Source: Actinopolyspora mortivallis DSM 44261
GTDB taxonomy: Bacteria; Actinomycetota; Actinomycetes; Mycobacteriales; Pseudonocardiaceae
Assembly: GCF_000384035.1 (NCBI RefSeq)
Contig: NZ_KB913024.1
Span: 1,193,655-1,257,654 of the forward strand
DNA length: 64,000 bases
Direction of reading: 5' to 3'
The notes beneath the pieces are model-generated. The model did not search any database, was not told where the DNA came from, and worked only from the letters and a program-made list of their open reading frames with translations. Positions within the stretch are counted from its first letter, which is position 1, and each line of letters starts with the position of its first letter. Shown here piece by piece: positions 27,820 to 35,102 of this stretch. A program made the translations under genes and the position numbers.

Positions 27820-28497
27820 GTGAGCAGAGTGCGACAGTTGCCGGGAGGCGGCAGAGCGGTCGAGGTGGAGCCGGAGAGGCTGCTCGGGTGGTTCGAGCGT
27901 TTCGCGGCGAACCACGAGGGGACAGAGTCCACCACGGTGGAACCCCGCCACGTGCGGGTGCTCACCTCCGACGGGGCGAGTGCCACAGTGCGCGTTCCCT
28001 TCGAGGAGCTTTCCCCGCCCCACGGAACCCGTCCCGGCCTGGAGGTGGACGGGCTGGTCGAGCACGTCGGCAGGAGCCGTCGGACAGGGCTGGTGCTGGC
28101 GCGGCACGGGGCGCACAGTGTCGGGGTGGCCCAGGGGGAGGAGGTGCTGTTCTCCTCCACGGACCGGCACCACCTGCAGGGCAGGAGCAAGGCCGGTGGT
28201 TGGTCCCAGAAGCGCTACGCGCGCAGAAGGCAGGGCCAGGCGCGTAGGGCGGTGAGCGCGGTGGCCGACACGGTGGCCGAGGTGCTCCTCCCGGAACGGG
28301 AACGGCTGGAGGGGCTGGTGCTCGGTGGAGACCGGGGGGTGCTGTCCGAGCTGGGCTCCGACACCCGGCTGGCCGAGCTGTGGCGGTGGGCGGAACCCCG
28401 GGTGCTGGACGTGGCCGAACCCCGGCGCTCGGTGCTGGAGCGGGCCGCCCGTCGTGCCCGTGCCGTGGAAGTGGAGGTCCGGGAACCCGGCGGGTGA
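27820..28497 (+). CDS. acVLRF1-family peptidyl-tRNA hydrolase
   Basis: Actinobacterial relative of Vms1/ANKZF1, release-factor-like enzymes that cut peptidyl-tRNA on stalled large ribosomal subunits. 225 residues from GTG 27820. The VLRF1 core is evident: DGLVEHVGRSRRTGLVLARHGAHSVGV, then the loop HHLQGRSKAGGWSQKRYARRR at 117-137 with the catalytic-type glutamine Q130. The C-terminal half is helical and ends in an Arg-rich segment. It sits between dgt and an ABC-F ATPase, a context that fits ribosome rescue. The biochemical role in actinobacteria is based on family comparison, not shown here. Confidence 0.8.
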   Translation: MSRVRQLPGGGRAVEVEPERLLGWFERFAANHEGTESTTVEPRHVRVLTSDGASATVRVPFEELSPPHGTRPGLEVDGLVEHVGRSRRTGLVLARHGAHSVGVAQGEEVLFSSTDRHHLQGRSKAGGWSQKRYARRRQGQARRAVSAVADTVAEVLLPERERLEGLVLGGDRGVLSELGSDTRLAELWRWAEPRVLDVAEPRRSVLERAARRARAVEVEVREPGG

Positions 28498-28832
28498 GCG
28501 GCCCGCTGCCGGCTCCGAAGTGGTGTTCCGCGTTCGTCGCCCGTCGCGCGCCGGCGGAGACCAGAAATCCTTGTCGTGCCGCGTTCCGGGGCGGGTATAC
28601 TCGTTGCGGCTCGTGACCGGCCGCTTTCCGTGGCTCGTGACCTCGTCGGGCTCGGACGTCCGGCCGTTTCGCATGGCTGTTCCGCGGGCTGCCGCCTCGG
28701 TTCGTGGGTGCGTGTCCCGCAGCGGGACACGGGAGTCCGCCGGCCCGACGCGTCCGCTGTTTCCGCCGAGTCCCGGGGTGGCTGTGCCCCTGTAAGTCTG
28801 TGTGCCCGATACGTCTCGATCCGGAGTTTTCG
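28498..28832 (+). promoter_or_regulatory. Promoter and long structured leader of the ABC-F gene
   Basis: A TTGTCG (28571-28576) and a near-consensus TATACT (28596-28601), 19 bp apart, form a plausible promoter, leaving a leader of about 225 nt. Inside the leader lies a hairpin with a perfect 10-bp stem (28712-28721 with 28723-28732), and a reading frame from GTG 28612 that ends with TAA at 28793-28795, 37 nt before the ABC-F start. A short AT-rich patch (AGAAAT) precedes the -35. This layout resembles attenuation leaders of antibiotic-induced ABC-F genes; function is inferred. Confidence 0.5.
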
Positions 28833-30461
28833 TTGATCTCTGCGAATGGCCTGGAACTCAGGGCCGGTTCCCGCATCCTGCTCTCGGACGCGACCCTGCG
28901 CGTCCAGCCCGGTGACCGGGTGGGTCTGGTCGGACGCAACGGTGCCGGCAAGACCACGACCCTGCGGGTGCTGGCCGGTGAGGGGGAGCCCTACGGAGGC
29001 GAGATCACCCGGCAGGGCGAGATCGGTTACCTGCCACAGGACCCGAGGGAGGGGGACCTCTCGGTCACCGCCCGCGACCGGGTGCTGTCCGCGCGCGGAC
29101 TGGACCGGATTCTGCGTGACATGGACAAGGCCCAGACCGAGATGGCCGAACTCGTCGACGAGCGGGAGCGCGATCGCGTCATTCGCAGGTACGGCAAGCT
29201 GGAGGAGCGTTTCGCCGCGCGTGGTGGCTACGCTGCGGAGGGCGAGGCGGGACGGATCTGTGGCAATCTCGGACTGCCGGACGGGGTGCTGAACCAGCCG
29301 CTGCGAACCCTGTCGGGAGGCCAGCGCAGGAGGGTGGAGCTCGCCCGCATCCTGTTCGCCGCCTCCGAGGCCGGTCCCGGCGGGCGCTCCAACACGACCC
29401 TGCTGTTGGACGAGCCCACCAACCACCTGGACGCCGACTCGATCACCTGGCTGCGGGACTTCCTCAAGGCCCACGACGGGGGTCTCGTGGTGATCAGCCA
29501 CGACGTGGAGCTCATCGACGCCGTGGTCAACAAGGTCTGGTACCTGGACGCGGTGCGCGGTGAGGCCGACGTGTACAACATGAACTGGCAGCGTTACCAG
29601 GAGGCCCGGGCCGACGACGAGAAGCGCAGGCGCCGGGAACGGGCGAACGCGGAGAAGAAGGCCTCCGCACTCAAGGCCCAGGCCGATAAGCTGGGGGCGA
29701 AGGCGACCAAGGCCGTGGCCGCCAAGAACATGGCCCGGCGTGCCGAGGAGATGCTGGCCGATCTCGACGAGGAACAGGCCGTCGAGAAGACGGCCAGGAT
29801 CCGTTTCCCCGCTCCGGCGAACTGCGGCAGCACGCCGTTGACGGCCAGGGGACTGTCGAAGTCCTACGGGTCGCTGGAGATCTTCAGCGGGGTCGATCTG
29901 GCGGTGGACCGTGGTTCCAGGGTGGTGGTGCTCGGGTTCAACGGCGCGGGCAAGACCACGCTGTTGCGCCTGCTGGCCGGGATGGAGGCGCCCGACGCGG
30001 GGCAGGTGCAGCCGGGCTACGGCCTGCGGATCGGCTACTACGCCCAGGAGCACGAGACCCTGGACACCGACGCCACGGTGTGGGAGAACATCCGCGGGGT
30101 GGCCCCGGGGACCCCGGAGCAGGAGCTGCGCACCCTGTTGGGGGCCTTCCTGTTCGGCGGGGAACAGCTCCAGCAGCCGGCGGGGACCCTGTCCGGTGGG
30201 GAGAAGACCCGGTTGGCGCTGGCCGGACTGGTCTCCAGTGCCGCGAACGTGTTGCTGCTGGACGAGCCGACCAACAACCTCGACCCGGCCAGCCGGGAGC
30301 AGGTGTTGGACGCGCTGCGCGGTTTCACCGGAGCGGTGGTGCTGGTCACCCATGATCCGGGTGCGGTCGAGGCACTCGAACCGGAACGGGTGATCCTGCT
30401 GCCCGACGGCAGCGAGGACCACTGGTCCGAGGAGTACATGGATCTGGTCCAGCTGACCTGA
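28833..30461 (+). CDS. ABC-F family ATPase (ribosome-associated, Rv1473-like)
   Basis: 542 residues from TTG 28833, with GGAG 6 nt upstream; a longer in-frame extension to 28704 runs through the leader hairpin and is rejected. Two ABC domains without membrane segments: Walker A GRNGAGKT at 34-41 and GFNGAGKTT near 369-377, signatures TLSGGQRRR and TLSGGEKTR, Walker B LLLDEPTNHLD and LLLDEPTNNLD. The linker between domains is a long charged helical hairpin (EKRRRRERANAEKKASALKAQADKL region, about 265-320) like the ABC-F P-site-tRNA-interaction motif. It may act in translation or antibiotic protection. Position matches Rv1473. Confidence 0.88.
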   Translation: MISANGLELRAGSRILLSDATLRVQPGDRVGLVGRNGAGKTTTLRVLAGEGEPYGGEITRQGEIGYLPQDPREGDLSVTARDRVLSARGLDRILRDMDKAQTEMAELVDERERDRVIRRYGKLEERFAARGGYAAEGEAGRICGNLGLPDGVLNQPLRTLSGGQRRRVELARILFAASEAGPGGRSNTTLLLDEPTNHLDADSITWLRDFLKAHDGGLVVISHDVELIDAVVNKVWYLDAVRGEADVYNMNWQRYQEARADDEKRRRRERANAEKKASALKAQADKLGAKATKAVAAKNMARRAEEMLADLDEEQAVEKTARIRFPAPANCGSTPLTARGLSKSYGSLEIFSGVDLAVDRGSRVVVLGFNGAGKTTLLRLLAGMEAPDAGQVQPGYGLRIGYYAQEHETLDTDATVWENIRGVAPGTPEQELRTLLGAFLFGGEQLQQPAGTLSGGEKTRLALAGLVSSAANVLLLDEPTNNLDPASREQVLDALRGFTGAVVLVTHDPGAVEALEPERVILLPDGSEDHWSEEYMDLVQLT

Positions 30462-30475
30462 TCTCCGGAGGCGGT

Positions 30476-30499
30476 CGGCCCGGGTTCGGACCCGGGCCG
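30476..30499 (+). terminator. Terminator after the ABC-F gene
   Basis: Perfect 9-bp GC stem (30476-30484 with 30491-30499), 6-nt loop, followed by GTTTCC, starting 15 nt after the ABC-F stop. Confidence 0.7.
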
Positions 30500-30698
30500 T
30501 TTCCGGCCGTGTCACTCGGAACGTGTTCGTTTTCTCGGAAAACGTTCGCCCTGTCGGTCGTGCGTGGTCGACAGGGCCTCGGGTGGGGAGCTTCCCGGTC
30601 GGGACGGAGGCCCCGTGTGGTCGGGATCTCTCCCGTGGAGGGCGTGTTTTCCCGGGCAATCCTGACTCAGCGACCTCGGCTATGTCCGAAACGAATTG

Positions 30699-30742
30699 TT
30701 GATCTTGGTTTTCGGTTCCCCATATCGCATTTTCAAGATCAA
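30699..30742. repeat. Spaced 9-bp inverted repeat, candidate operator
   Basis: TTGATCTTG at 30699-30707 and its exact complement CAAGATCAA at 30734-30742 are separated by 26 bp of AT-rich DNA. This gives a 35-bp centre-to-centre distance. It lies about 80 bp upstream of the -35 of the small HTH gene and could be an operator pair or a loop-forming site. Confidence 0.5.
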
Positions 30743-30821
30743 TAGGAATATATTTGCCGGCAGTGGGGGATCTGTTGCCGAGGTCGTCTGGCGTTTCCGG
30801 CTTTCCTGTTCGATCATTGGC

Positions 30822-30850
30822 TTGACAGGGGTCGTGAACGGCCCTACCTG
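30822..30850 (+). promoter_or_regulatory. Housekeeping-type promoter of the 69-residue HTH gene
   Basis: Consensus TTGACA at 30822-30827, a 17-bp spacer, and TACCTG at 30845-30850. The predicted start site near 30857 gives a short leader with a GGCGGGGAG ribosome-binding stretch before GTG 30875. Confidence 0.6.
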
Positions 30851-30874
30851 TTCTACGGGGAAGGCGGGGAGACT

Positions 30875-31084
30875 GTGGTTGATCTGAAGAAGGGTGCGCG
30901 AATCACCGGAAGCGCACGAGACAAGTTGGCCAGTGATCTGAAGAAAAAGTACGAGAAGGGAGCGAGCATTCGGTCACTCGCGGAGGCGACCGGCCGTTCC
31001 TACGGCTTCGTCCACCGCGTGTTGGTCGAGTCGGGAGTGCAATTGCGCGGGCGTGGAGGAGCGACCCGATCCAAGAAGAAATAA
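30875..31084 (+). CDS. Small helix-turn-helix DNA-binding protein (Rv1473A-like)
   Basis: 69 residues from GTG 30875. Lysine-rich N-terminus (LKKGARITGSARDKLASDLKKKYEKG), a single HTH at about 30-52 (ASIRSLAEATGRSYGFVHRVLVESG), and a basic C-terminus with RGRGGATRSKKK. It is the positional counterpart of M. tuberculosis Rv1473A, downstream of the ABC-F gene Rv1473. Small size and high charge suggest a DNA-binding or nucleoid-associated factor; the target is unknown. It has its own strong promoter and its own terminator at 31100-31136. Confidence 0.75.
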   Translation: MVDLKKGARITGSARDKLASDLKKKYEKGASIRSLAEATGRSYGFVHRVLVESGVQLRGRGGATRSKKK

Positions 31085-31099
31085 CCTTTCACCGTCGTG

Positions 31100-31136
31100 C
31101 GGCGTGCCCGGCACGCTGGTGGTGCCGGGCACGCCG
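31100..31136 (+). terminator. Terminator of small HTH gene
   Basis: Perfect 14-bp inverted repeat (31100-31113 with 31123-31136, 9-nt loop), 15 nt after the HTH stop codon. Confidence 0.75.
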
Positions 31137-31297
31137 TGCCCGCGGCGCCGAGTTCTGCGGTGGCATCCGAGGCCACGACGTGCGCGGTGTGCCGAAGGGC
31201 TTCGGCCGGAGCGTCGTGCGGGAGACCGGCGGTAATCCGCCTCGTCCGAAGGAGGCTCCGCTCGGTGACCACCTCCGCACCCCCGTGGGAGCGGTCC

Positions 31298-31303
31298 TAG
31301 AGT
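31298..31303 (+). promoter_or_regulatory. Candidate -10 box (TAGAGT) of the crotonase gene
   Basis: TAGAGT 46 nt before the TTG start. It would give a leader of about 40 nt including the GGAGG ribosome-binding site. No clear -35 hexamer. Confidence 0.4.
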
Positions 31304-31348
31304 GGTGCCCGTCTTCGACCACTGTGGTGCATCGCGACGGAGGACCGC

Positions 31349-32161
31349 TTGACGGAATCGGCAATTGACCCCGGCCTGCTCGAACGCGGACACGTTCGGC
31401 TGACGGTCAGTGGAGCCCGTGCCACGATCGTGCTCGACCGCCCGGATCGACTGAACGCGCAGACGCCGGACACGTGGAAGGCGTTACGCGAGATCGGACA
31501 GAACCTCGCCGACGAGGTGCGCGTGGTCGACGTGCGTGCCACGGGACGGGCGTTCTCGGCGGGGCTGGACCGGCGCCTGTTCGAGGCCGAGGAGGTGGAC
31601 GGCTCGCCCGGTCTGCTCTCGCTGGCCTCCCGCCCGGTGGAGCAGGCGGACGCGGAGATCGCCGCGTTCCAACAGGGGTTCAGCTGGCTGCGTGACCCGG
31701 AAAGAGTGACGATCGCAGCCGTGCGTGGCCACGCCATCGGGGCGGGTTTCCAACTGGCGCTTGCCTGTGACCTGCGGGTGGTGGCCGAGGATGCCGGCTT
31801 CCGTATGGCCGAGACCGGTCTCGGCCTGGTCCCCGACCTGGGCGGCACGCTTCCGTTGGTGCAGACCGTCGGTTACTCCAGGGCGGTGGAGATGTGCCTG
31901 ACCGGGCGGGAGGTTTCCGCCGAGGAGGCGCTGCGTGTCGGACTGGCCAACTCGGTGGTGGCCTCCGAGGACCTGGAAGCGGCCACCGACCGGCTGGCCG
32001 ACGCCGTGGTGCGGGCACCGCGGGGAGCCGTGCGGGAGACCCTGGCGTTGTTGTCCCAGGCGAGCGAGGCCGAGGACCCGGAGCAGCAGCTCGCCGCGGA
32101 GCGGGCGGCCCAGCTTCGCAGGCTCGGGGAGCTGAGCGGTACCACTCCCTCGGAGGAGTGA
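31349..32161 (+). CDS. Enoyl-CoA hydratase/isomerase family (crotonase) protein
   Basis: 270 residues from TTG 31349; GGAGG 5 nt upstream decides this start. The crotonase fold has oxyanion-hole segments RAFSAGLDRRLF at about 68-78 and AIGAGFQLALACDLRV at about 129-143. At the first catalytic glutamate position (GGGCEL in rat hydratase) there is Q135, while the second glutamate is kept as E155 in MAETGLGLVPDLGGT. This suggests an isomerase, hydrolase-like or other activity rather than a classical hydratase. Position near the ABC-F gene matches EchA12 (Rv1472). Confidence 0.85.
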   Translation: MTESAIDPGLLERGHVRLTVSGARATIVLDRPDRLNAQTPDTWKALREIGQNLADEVRVVDVRATGRAFSAGLDRRLFEAEEVDGSPGLLSLASRPVEQADAEIAAFQQGFSWLRDPERVTIAAVRGHAIGAGFQLALACDLRVVAEDAGFRMAETGLGLVPDLGGTLPLVQTVGYSRAVEMCLTGREVSAEEALRVGLANSVVASEDLEAATDRLADAVVRAPRGAVRETLALLSQASEAEDPEQQLAAERAAQLRRLGELSGTTPSEE

Positions 32162-32170
32162 ACGACGGCG

Positions 32171-32205
32171 CGGCCCCGGCGGGGACCGGATCCCCGCCGG
32201 GGCCG
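32171..32205. terminator. Bidirectional terminator between crotonase and SIS genes
   Basis: Perfect 15-bp inverted repeat (32171-32185 with 32191-32205, 5-nt loop) between two convergent genes, 9 nt after the crotonase stop. Confidence 0.75.
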
Positions 32206-32303
32206 AGTGTGCCGGTGCCGACTCCCGACGGTGCTCCGGTTCGGTCTAGACCAGTTGGGTCGTTCGGGTGCCTCATCCGAACGGGTCCGTGCCCGTGGCG
32301 GAA

Positions 32304-33047
32304 TCAGCGCAGCGGGGGAATCCGTCGACCGTACTGCTCCAGTTGGGCGGCGTTGGCCTCGTCCCCACCGGGAATGTTCGAGCTGCGCCACCACGGCAGG
32401 ACCACTCCGTGGGCACCGGCCCGTTCGTAGGTCTCCACCATCAGCAGGTTCCACAGGAACATGTTGGCCAGCGAGGAGGCCGGGGCGGTGGCGGGACGGG
32501 ACTCCGGGTACGTGGTGTCCCCCGGCGGGACCAGCGTGTCCAACACCAGAGTCGCCTGTTCGGCGAGCGTACCCGCCGCCGTGCGGCGTGGCGCCGCGGC
32601 GGAGGCCGCGCGGGAGGTGACCGCCACCACCGGGCATCCCCGTTCCCGGGCGGTGGCCGCCAGCTCGACCGGGTAGGGATTGATCCCGGAGTTGGAGAAG
32701 ACCACCAGCACGTCGGTGGTGCCGTCCACCCCGGCCTCCCGCAGTGTCCTCTCGGCGAGACCCTCCTCGCGTTCGGTGGCCGTGCTGGTCGCCGCGCCGT
32801 GCAGCGGAAGCAGCTCGGGTTGGTACAGCGGGTGCACCGCGGCGAGGCCGCCCGCCCGGTAGAAGCTCTCCATCACACCGGCCAGGGAGTGCCCGGCCCC
32901 GGCGGTGTGGACCAGCCCGCCCGAGGTGACGCACTCGATCAGCAGTCCCGCCGCCTCGGCCAGCGCTTCCTCGTTGTGTTCGGCCACCCGATCCAGCTCC
33001 CGCAGGCTCTGTTCGGCGTGCTTGCGCGCGTGGGAACCGTCCGACAT
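32304..33047 (-). CDS. SIS-domain (UPF0309-like sugar isomerase domain) protein
   Basis: 247 residues from ATG 33047, with GAGAGGA 4-5 nt upstream. N-terminal helices carry a conserved HNEEALAEAAGLL region. The SIS fold follows with GGLVHTAGAGHSLAGVMESFYRAGG at about 43-67 and VLVVFSNSGINPYPVELAATARERGCPVVAVTS at about 113-145, the phosphosugar-binding loop being SNSGINP. Late segments ASSLANMFLWNLLMVETYERA and WWRSSNIPGGDEANA are typical of UPF0309. It probably binds or isomerises a phosphosugar (amino-sugar metabolism is possible); the substrate is unknown. Confidence 0.8.
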   Translation of the reverse strand: MSDGSHARKHAEQSLRELDRVAEHNEEALAEAAGLLIECVTSGGLVHTAGAGHSLAGVMESFYRAGGLAAVHPLYQPELLPLHGAATSTATEREEGLAERTLREAGVDGTTDVLVVFSNSGINPYPVELAATARERGCPVVAVTSRAASAAAPRRTAAGTLAEQATLVLDTLVPPGDTTYPESRPATAPASSLANMFLWNLLMVETYERAGAHGVVLPWWRSSNIPGGDEANAAQLEQYGRRIPPLR

Positions 33048-33356
33048 ACCGTCCTCTCGATCGATACTGTGCGGTGGGCTCCGATCCTCGCAGCAACACG
33101 GCCGCCTCGGGGTGCCGGTGTGGCGGATCGCTCCGTGTCCCGCGGTCGGTGCGGCACGACGCTCCGTGCCCGAATCCCTCCCGGGGGTGGTGACCGGCCG
33201 GGCCCTCGGTAGGCTTCCCTCCGGGATCGTGCTCGGTCACCGCCGCGCCTTCTTCCGAGGGCGGGCTGGCAACATGATCACGGCAGCCCGGTGGCGGAGA
33301 GGGTTCGAACGGTGCCACCAGGCAATCGGGTACACGGATGGAAACGCGGGGAAAGC
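33048..33356. other. Divergent region between SIS gene and Imm1-like gene
   Basis: 309 bp with no convincing gene. TAGGCT at 33210-33215 is a candidate -10 for the rightward gene, giving a leader of about 135 nt. A TTCGAAC near 33303 superficially resembles a tRNA T-loop but has no matching stem. Confidence 0.4.
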
Positions 33357-34073
33357 ATGTCGAATCCGCCGTCGCACGACGAGTCCGCTGCCCCGGAGAA
33401 CCTTTCGGAAGTGTTCGCCCGGCTCACGGACGTCCCGCTGGAGCAAGTGGACAAACTGGTGGAAACGGTCGAGTCCGCCTACGCGGATCTGAACAGGGTG
33501 ATGGAACACCCCTACTGGGCGGACCTGGTCTTCCACCAGGGATCCACACTGCGTGCCCTGCGCGAGGCCCGCGCTGAGCTGGACGCCTTCCGGGCCGAGG
33601 CCACCGGGGCGCGCAACACGGAACTCGGGATCATGGTGGCCACCGGGGTCATCGACGGTAGGCGAGAGTACGCCGAGGACGAGGAGAGCAAGCGGGCCCT
33701 GGTCGAAAGGCTGCTCCGTCCCCCGCGACAGGGGCTGGCCTGCCACCTCTACGTCTGGGACCGCCCGCACGAGGACGACCAGGTTCCCGGCCCCTACCAG
33801 CACATTCGTGTGGTCACCTCCCCCGAGGAGGAGATGGGGGCGCTGACCTTCACCGAGGAGCAGGAGGACGGACAGCTGTACTCCTGGCAGACCCACAACC
33901 GGGACCAGCCCGAGGGGGTGCCGACACTGCGTTTCGACCGGGGCAGCGCGTTGACCTTTCCGCGCAGCTCCGTGGTCGGGTTCTCCGAGCTGCGCACCGC
34001 GCTCGACGAGTTCGTGCGTACCGGCGAGTGCCCACGCAGCGTGGAGTGGCGCCAAGCCCGGTGGGGGGAGTGA
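33357..34073 (+). CDS. Imm1-family-like protein (putative immunity protein)
   Basis: 238 residues from ATG 33357, with GGGGAAAG as ribosome-binding site; an in-frame ATG at 33291 is less likely. The N-terminal 110 residues are helical and acidic (ESAYADLNRVMEHPYWADLVFHQGSTL). The C-terminal half carries beta strands and the closing pattern SELRTALDEFVRTGECPRSVEWRQARW, which resembles the Imm1 signature of an Ala-rich helix, then TG-x2-P-x3-W. Imm1 proteins neutralise secreted deaminase or nuclease toxins. No toxin gene lies adjacent, so it is an orphan or not an immunity protein at all. The call is tentative. Confidence 0.45.
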   Translation: MSNPPSHDESAAPENLSEVFARLTDVPLEQVDKLVETVESAYADLNRVMEHPYWADLVFHQGSTLRALREARAELDAFRAEATGARNTELGIMVATGVIDGRREYAEDEESKRALVERLLRPPRQGLACHLYVWDRPHEDDQVPGPYQHIRVVTSPEEEMGALTFTEEQEDGQLYSWQTHNRDQPEGVPTLRFDRGSALTFPRSSVVGFSELRTALDEFVRTGECPRSVEWRQARWGE

Positions 34074-34122
34074 GCGCTTCCGGCGGTGCGGTCCCGTGGT
34101 CGCCGCCTCGCCCTCGCCGGAC

Positions 34123-34950
34123 TCATCCGTAGGTCTCCTGGGCCGCCCTGGAGGCCACGGTGGTGACCACTTTGAAGGTCCGCATCGCCGTGGTCATGTC
34201 CGTGGCGTCGAAACCGATCCGGCGGGGCGAGAGCTGTTCCACAGTGGGCACGAGAGCGGCCGCCGCCGCGAGGTGGGTAGCGGCGAACTCCACCTCGACG
34301 CGGTGTGCGTCGACGGAGGGCTCCTCGCCGCCGGCCAGGTTCATGGCCTCCTCCGCGACGGCCCGGATGGAGGCGGCCGTGCGTTCGGGGGTGGCACACA
34401 CCGCCGCGTACCTGCTCACGCACTCCTTCACCGGGACGGTCCGGCACCGGGGGGCGTAGGATCCGGCCTCCTCACAGGTCAGGTCGTCGCCGGTCACCAA
34501 CAGCACCGGAACTCCGTGTTCGGCGGCCAGAGCCGCGTTCAGCCTTCCCTCGCTGGCGTGGACCCCGTCCAACCACACCCCGGTCAGCCCGCTCTCCACG
34601 TAGGTGTGTGACAGCACCCCCTCCGCGCCCGCACCGGTGTGGTAGCCGAGCAGGACCACGCCGTCCACTCCGGAGTCGACTCCCTCCATCATCGACAGCG
34701 GCTTGTGCCGTCCGGTGAGCATCCTGGCCCGGGAGTCGAGCCGTTCGAGCAGCAGATGCCGCTGGATCGAGTGGGCCTCGTTGACCAGGGTCTCGGTGGC
34801 CCCTCCGGCGAACAGGCCGGCCACGCAGGCGTTGACGTCCCCGGTGAACAGCTCGCGGAACCGGTGCCAGGGTTCGGTTCCCGCGATCACGTCCTGGGGG
34901 CCGGTCACGCCGGTGGCCCCCTCCATGTCGGCAGAGATCAGAATCCGCAC
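34123..34950 (-). CDS. M55-family D-aminopeptidase (DppA-like)
   Basis: Zinc peptidase that releases N-terminal D-amino acids from short peptides. 275 residues from GTG 34950; GTG 34959 is the alternative start, with GGAGG 10 nt upstream. All key residues line up with Bacillus subtilis DppA: D8 and E10 (SADMEGATGV), H60 (NEAHSIQRH), H104 (LGYHTGAGAEG), the nucleophile-position H115 (LSHTYV) and E134 (HASEGRLNAAL). It is divergent from a peptide ABC importer, mirroring the dppA-dppBCDE arrangement in Bacillus, so it probably trims D-Ala-containing cell-wall peptides after uptake. Confidence 0.9.
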   Translation of the reverse strand: MRILISADMEGATGVTGPQDVIAGTEPWHRFRELFTGDVNACVAGLFAGGATETLVNEAHSIQRHLLLERLDSRARMLTGRHKPLSMMEGVDSGVDGVVLLGYHTGAGAEGVLSHTYVESGLTGVWLDGVHASEGRLNAALAAEHGVPVLLVTGDDLTCEEAGSYAPRCRTVPVKECVSRYAAVCATPERTAASIRAVAEEAMNLAGGEEPSVDAHRVEVEFAATHLAAAAALVPTVEQLSPRRIGFDATDMTTAMRTFKVVTTVASRAAQETYG

Positions 34951-35102
34951 GCCGACCACGATAGGTCCGCCTCCGCGCCCGAGCATTCCCCGAAACGGGC
35001 CCGCCGCCGTTCTCACCCGCGCCACGCCGAGGCGGTGAACCATTGACGTGGAACCCCACGGGGTGGTTCTTTTTGGACACGTACCGCGAGGGAGTGATCA
35101 CC

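Larger units (their letters stand above)
30500..30874. other. AT-richer intergenic region upstream of small HTH gene
   Basis: 375 bp without a gene, markedly lower in GC around 30690-30770. It contains the spaced inverted repeat TTGATCTTG/CAAGATCAA (30699-30707 with 30734-30742) and the promoter TTGACA (30822-30827) - 17 bp - TACCTG (30845-30850). Short open frames here show no coding character. Confidence 0.6.

Noticed and set aside
28215-30659. Long minus-strand open frame (over 800 codons) opposite the ABC-F gene.
   Set aside because: Antisense shadow; the plus strand has full Walker motifs and a proper start.
33296-33340. tRNA-like 3' segment (GGGTTCGAAC followed by GCCACCA).
   Set aside because: The stems flanking the TTCGAAC are not complementary and no acceptor or anticodon arm could be formed upstream.
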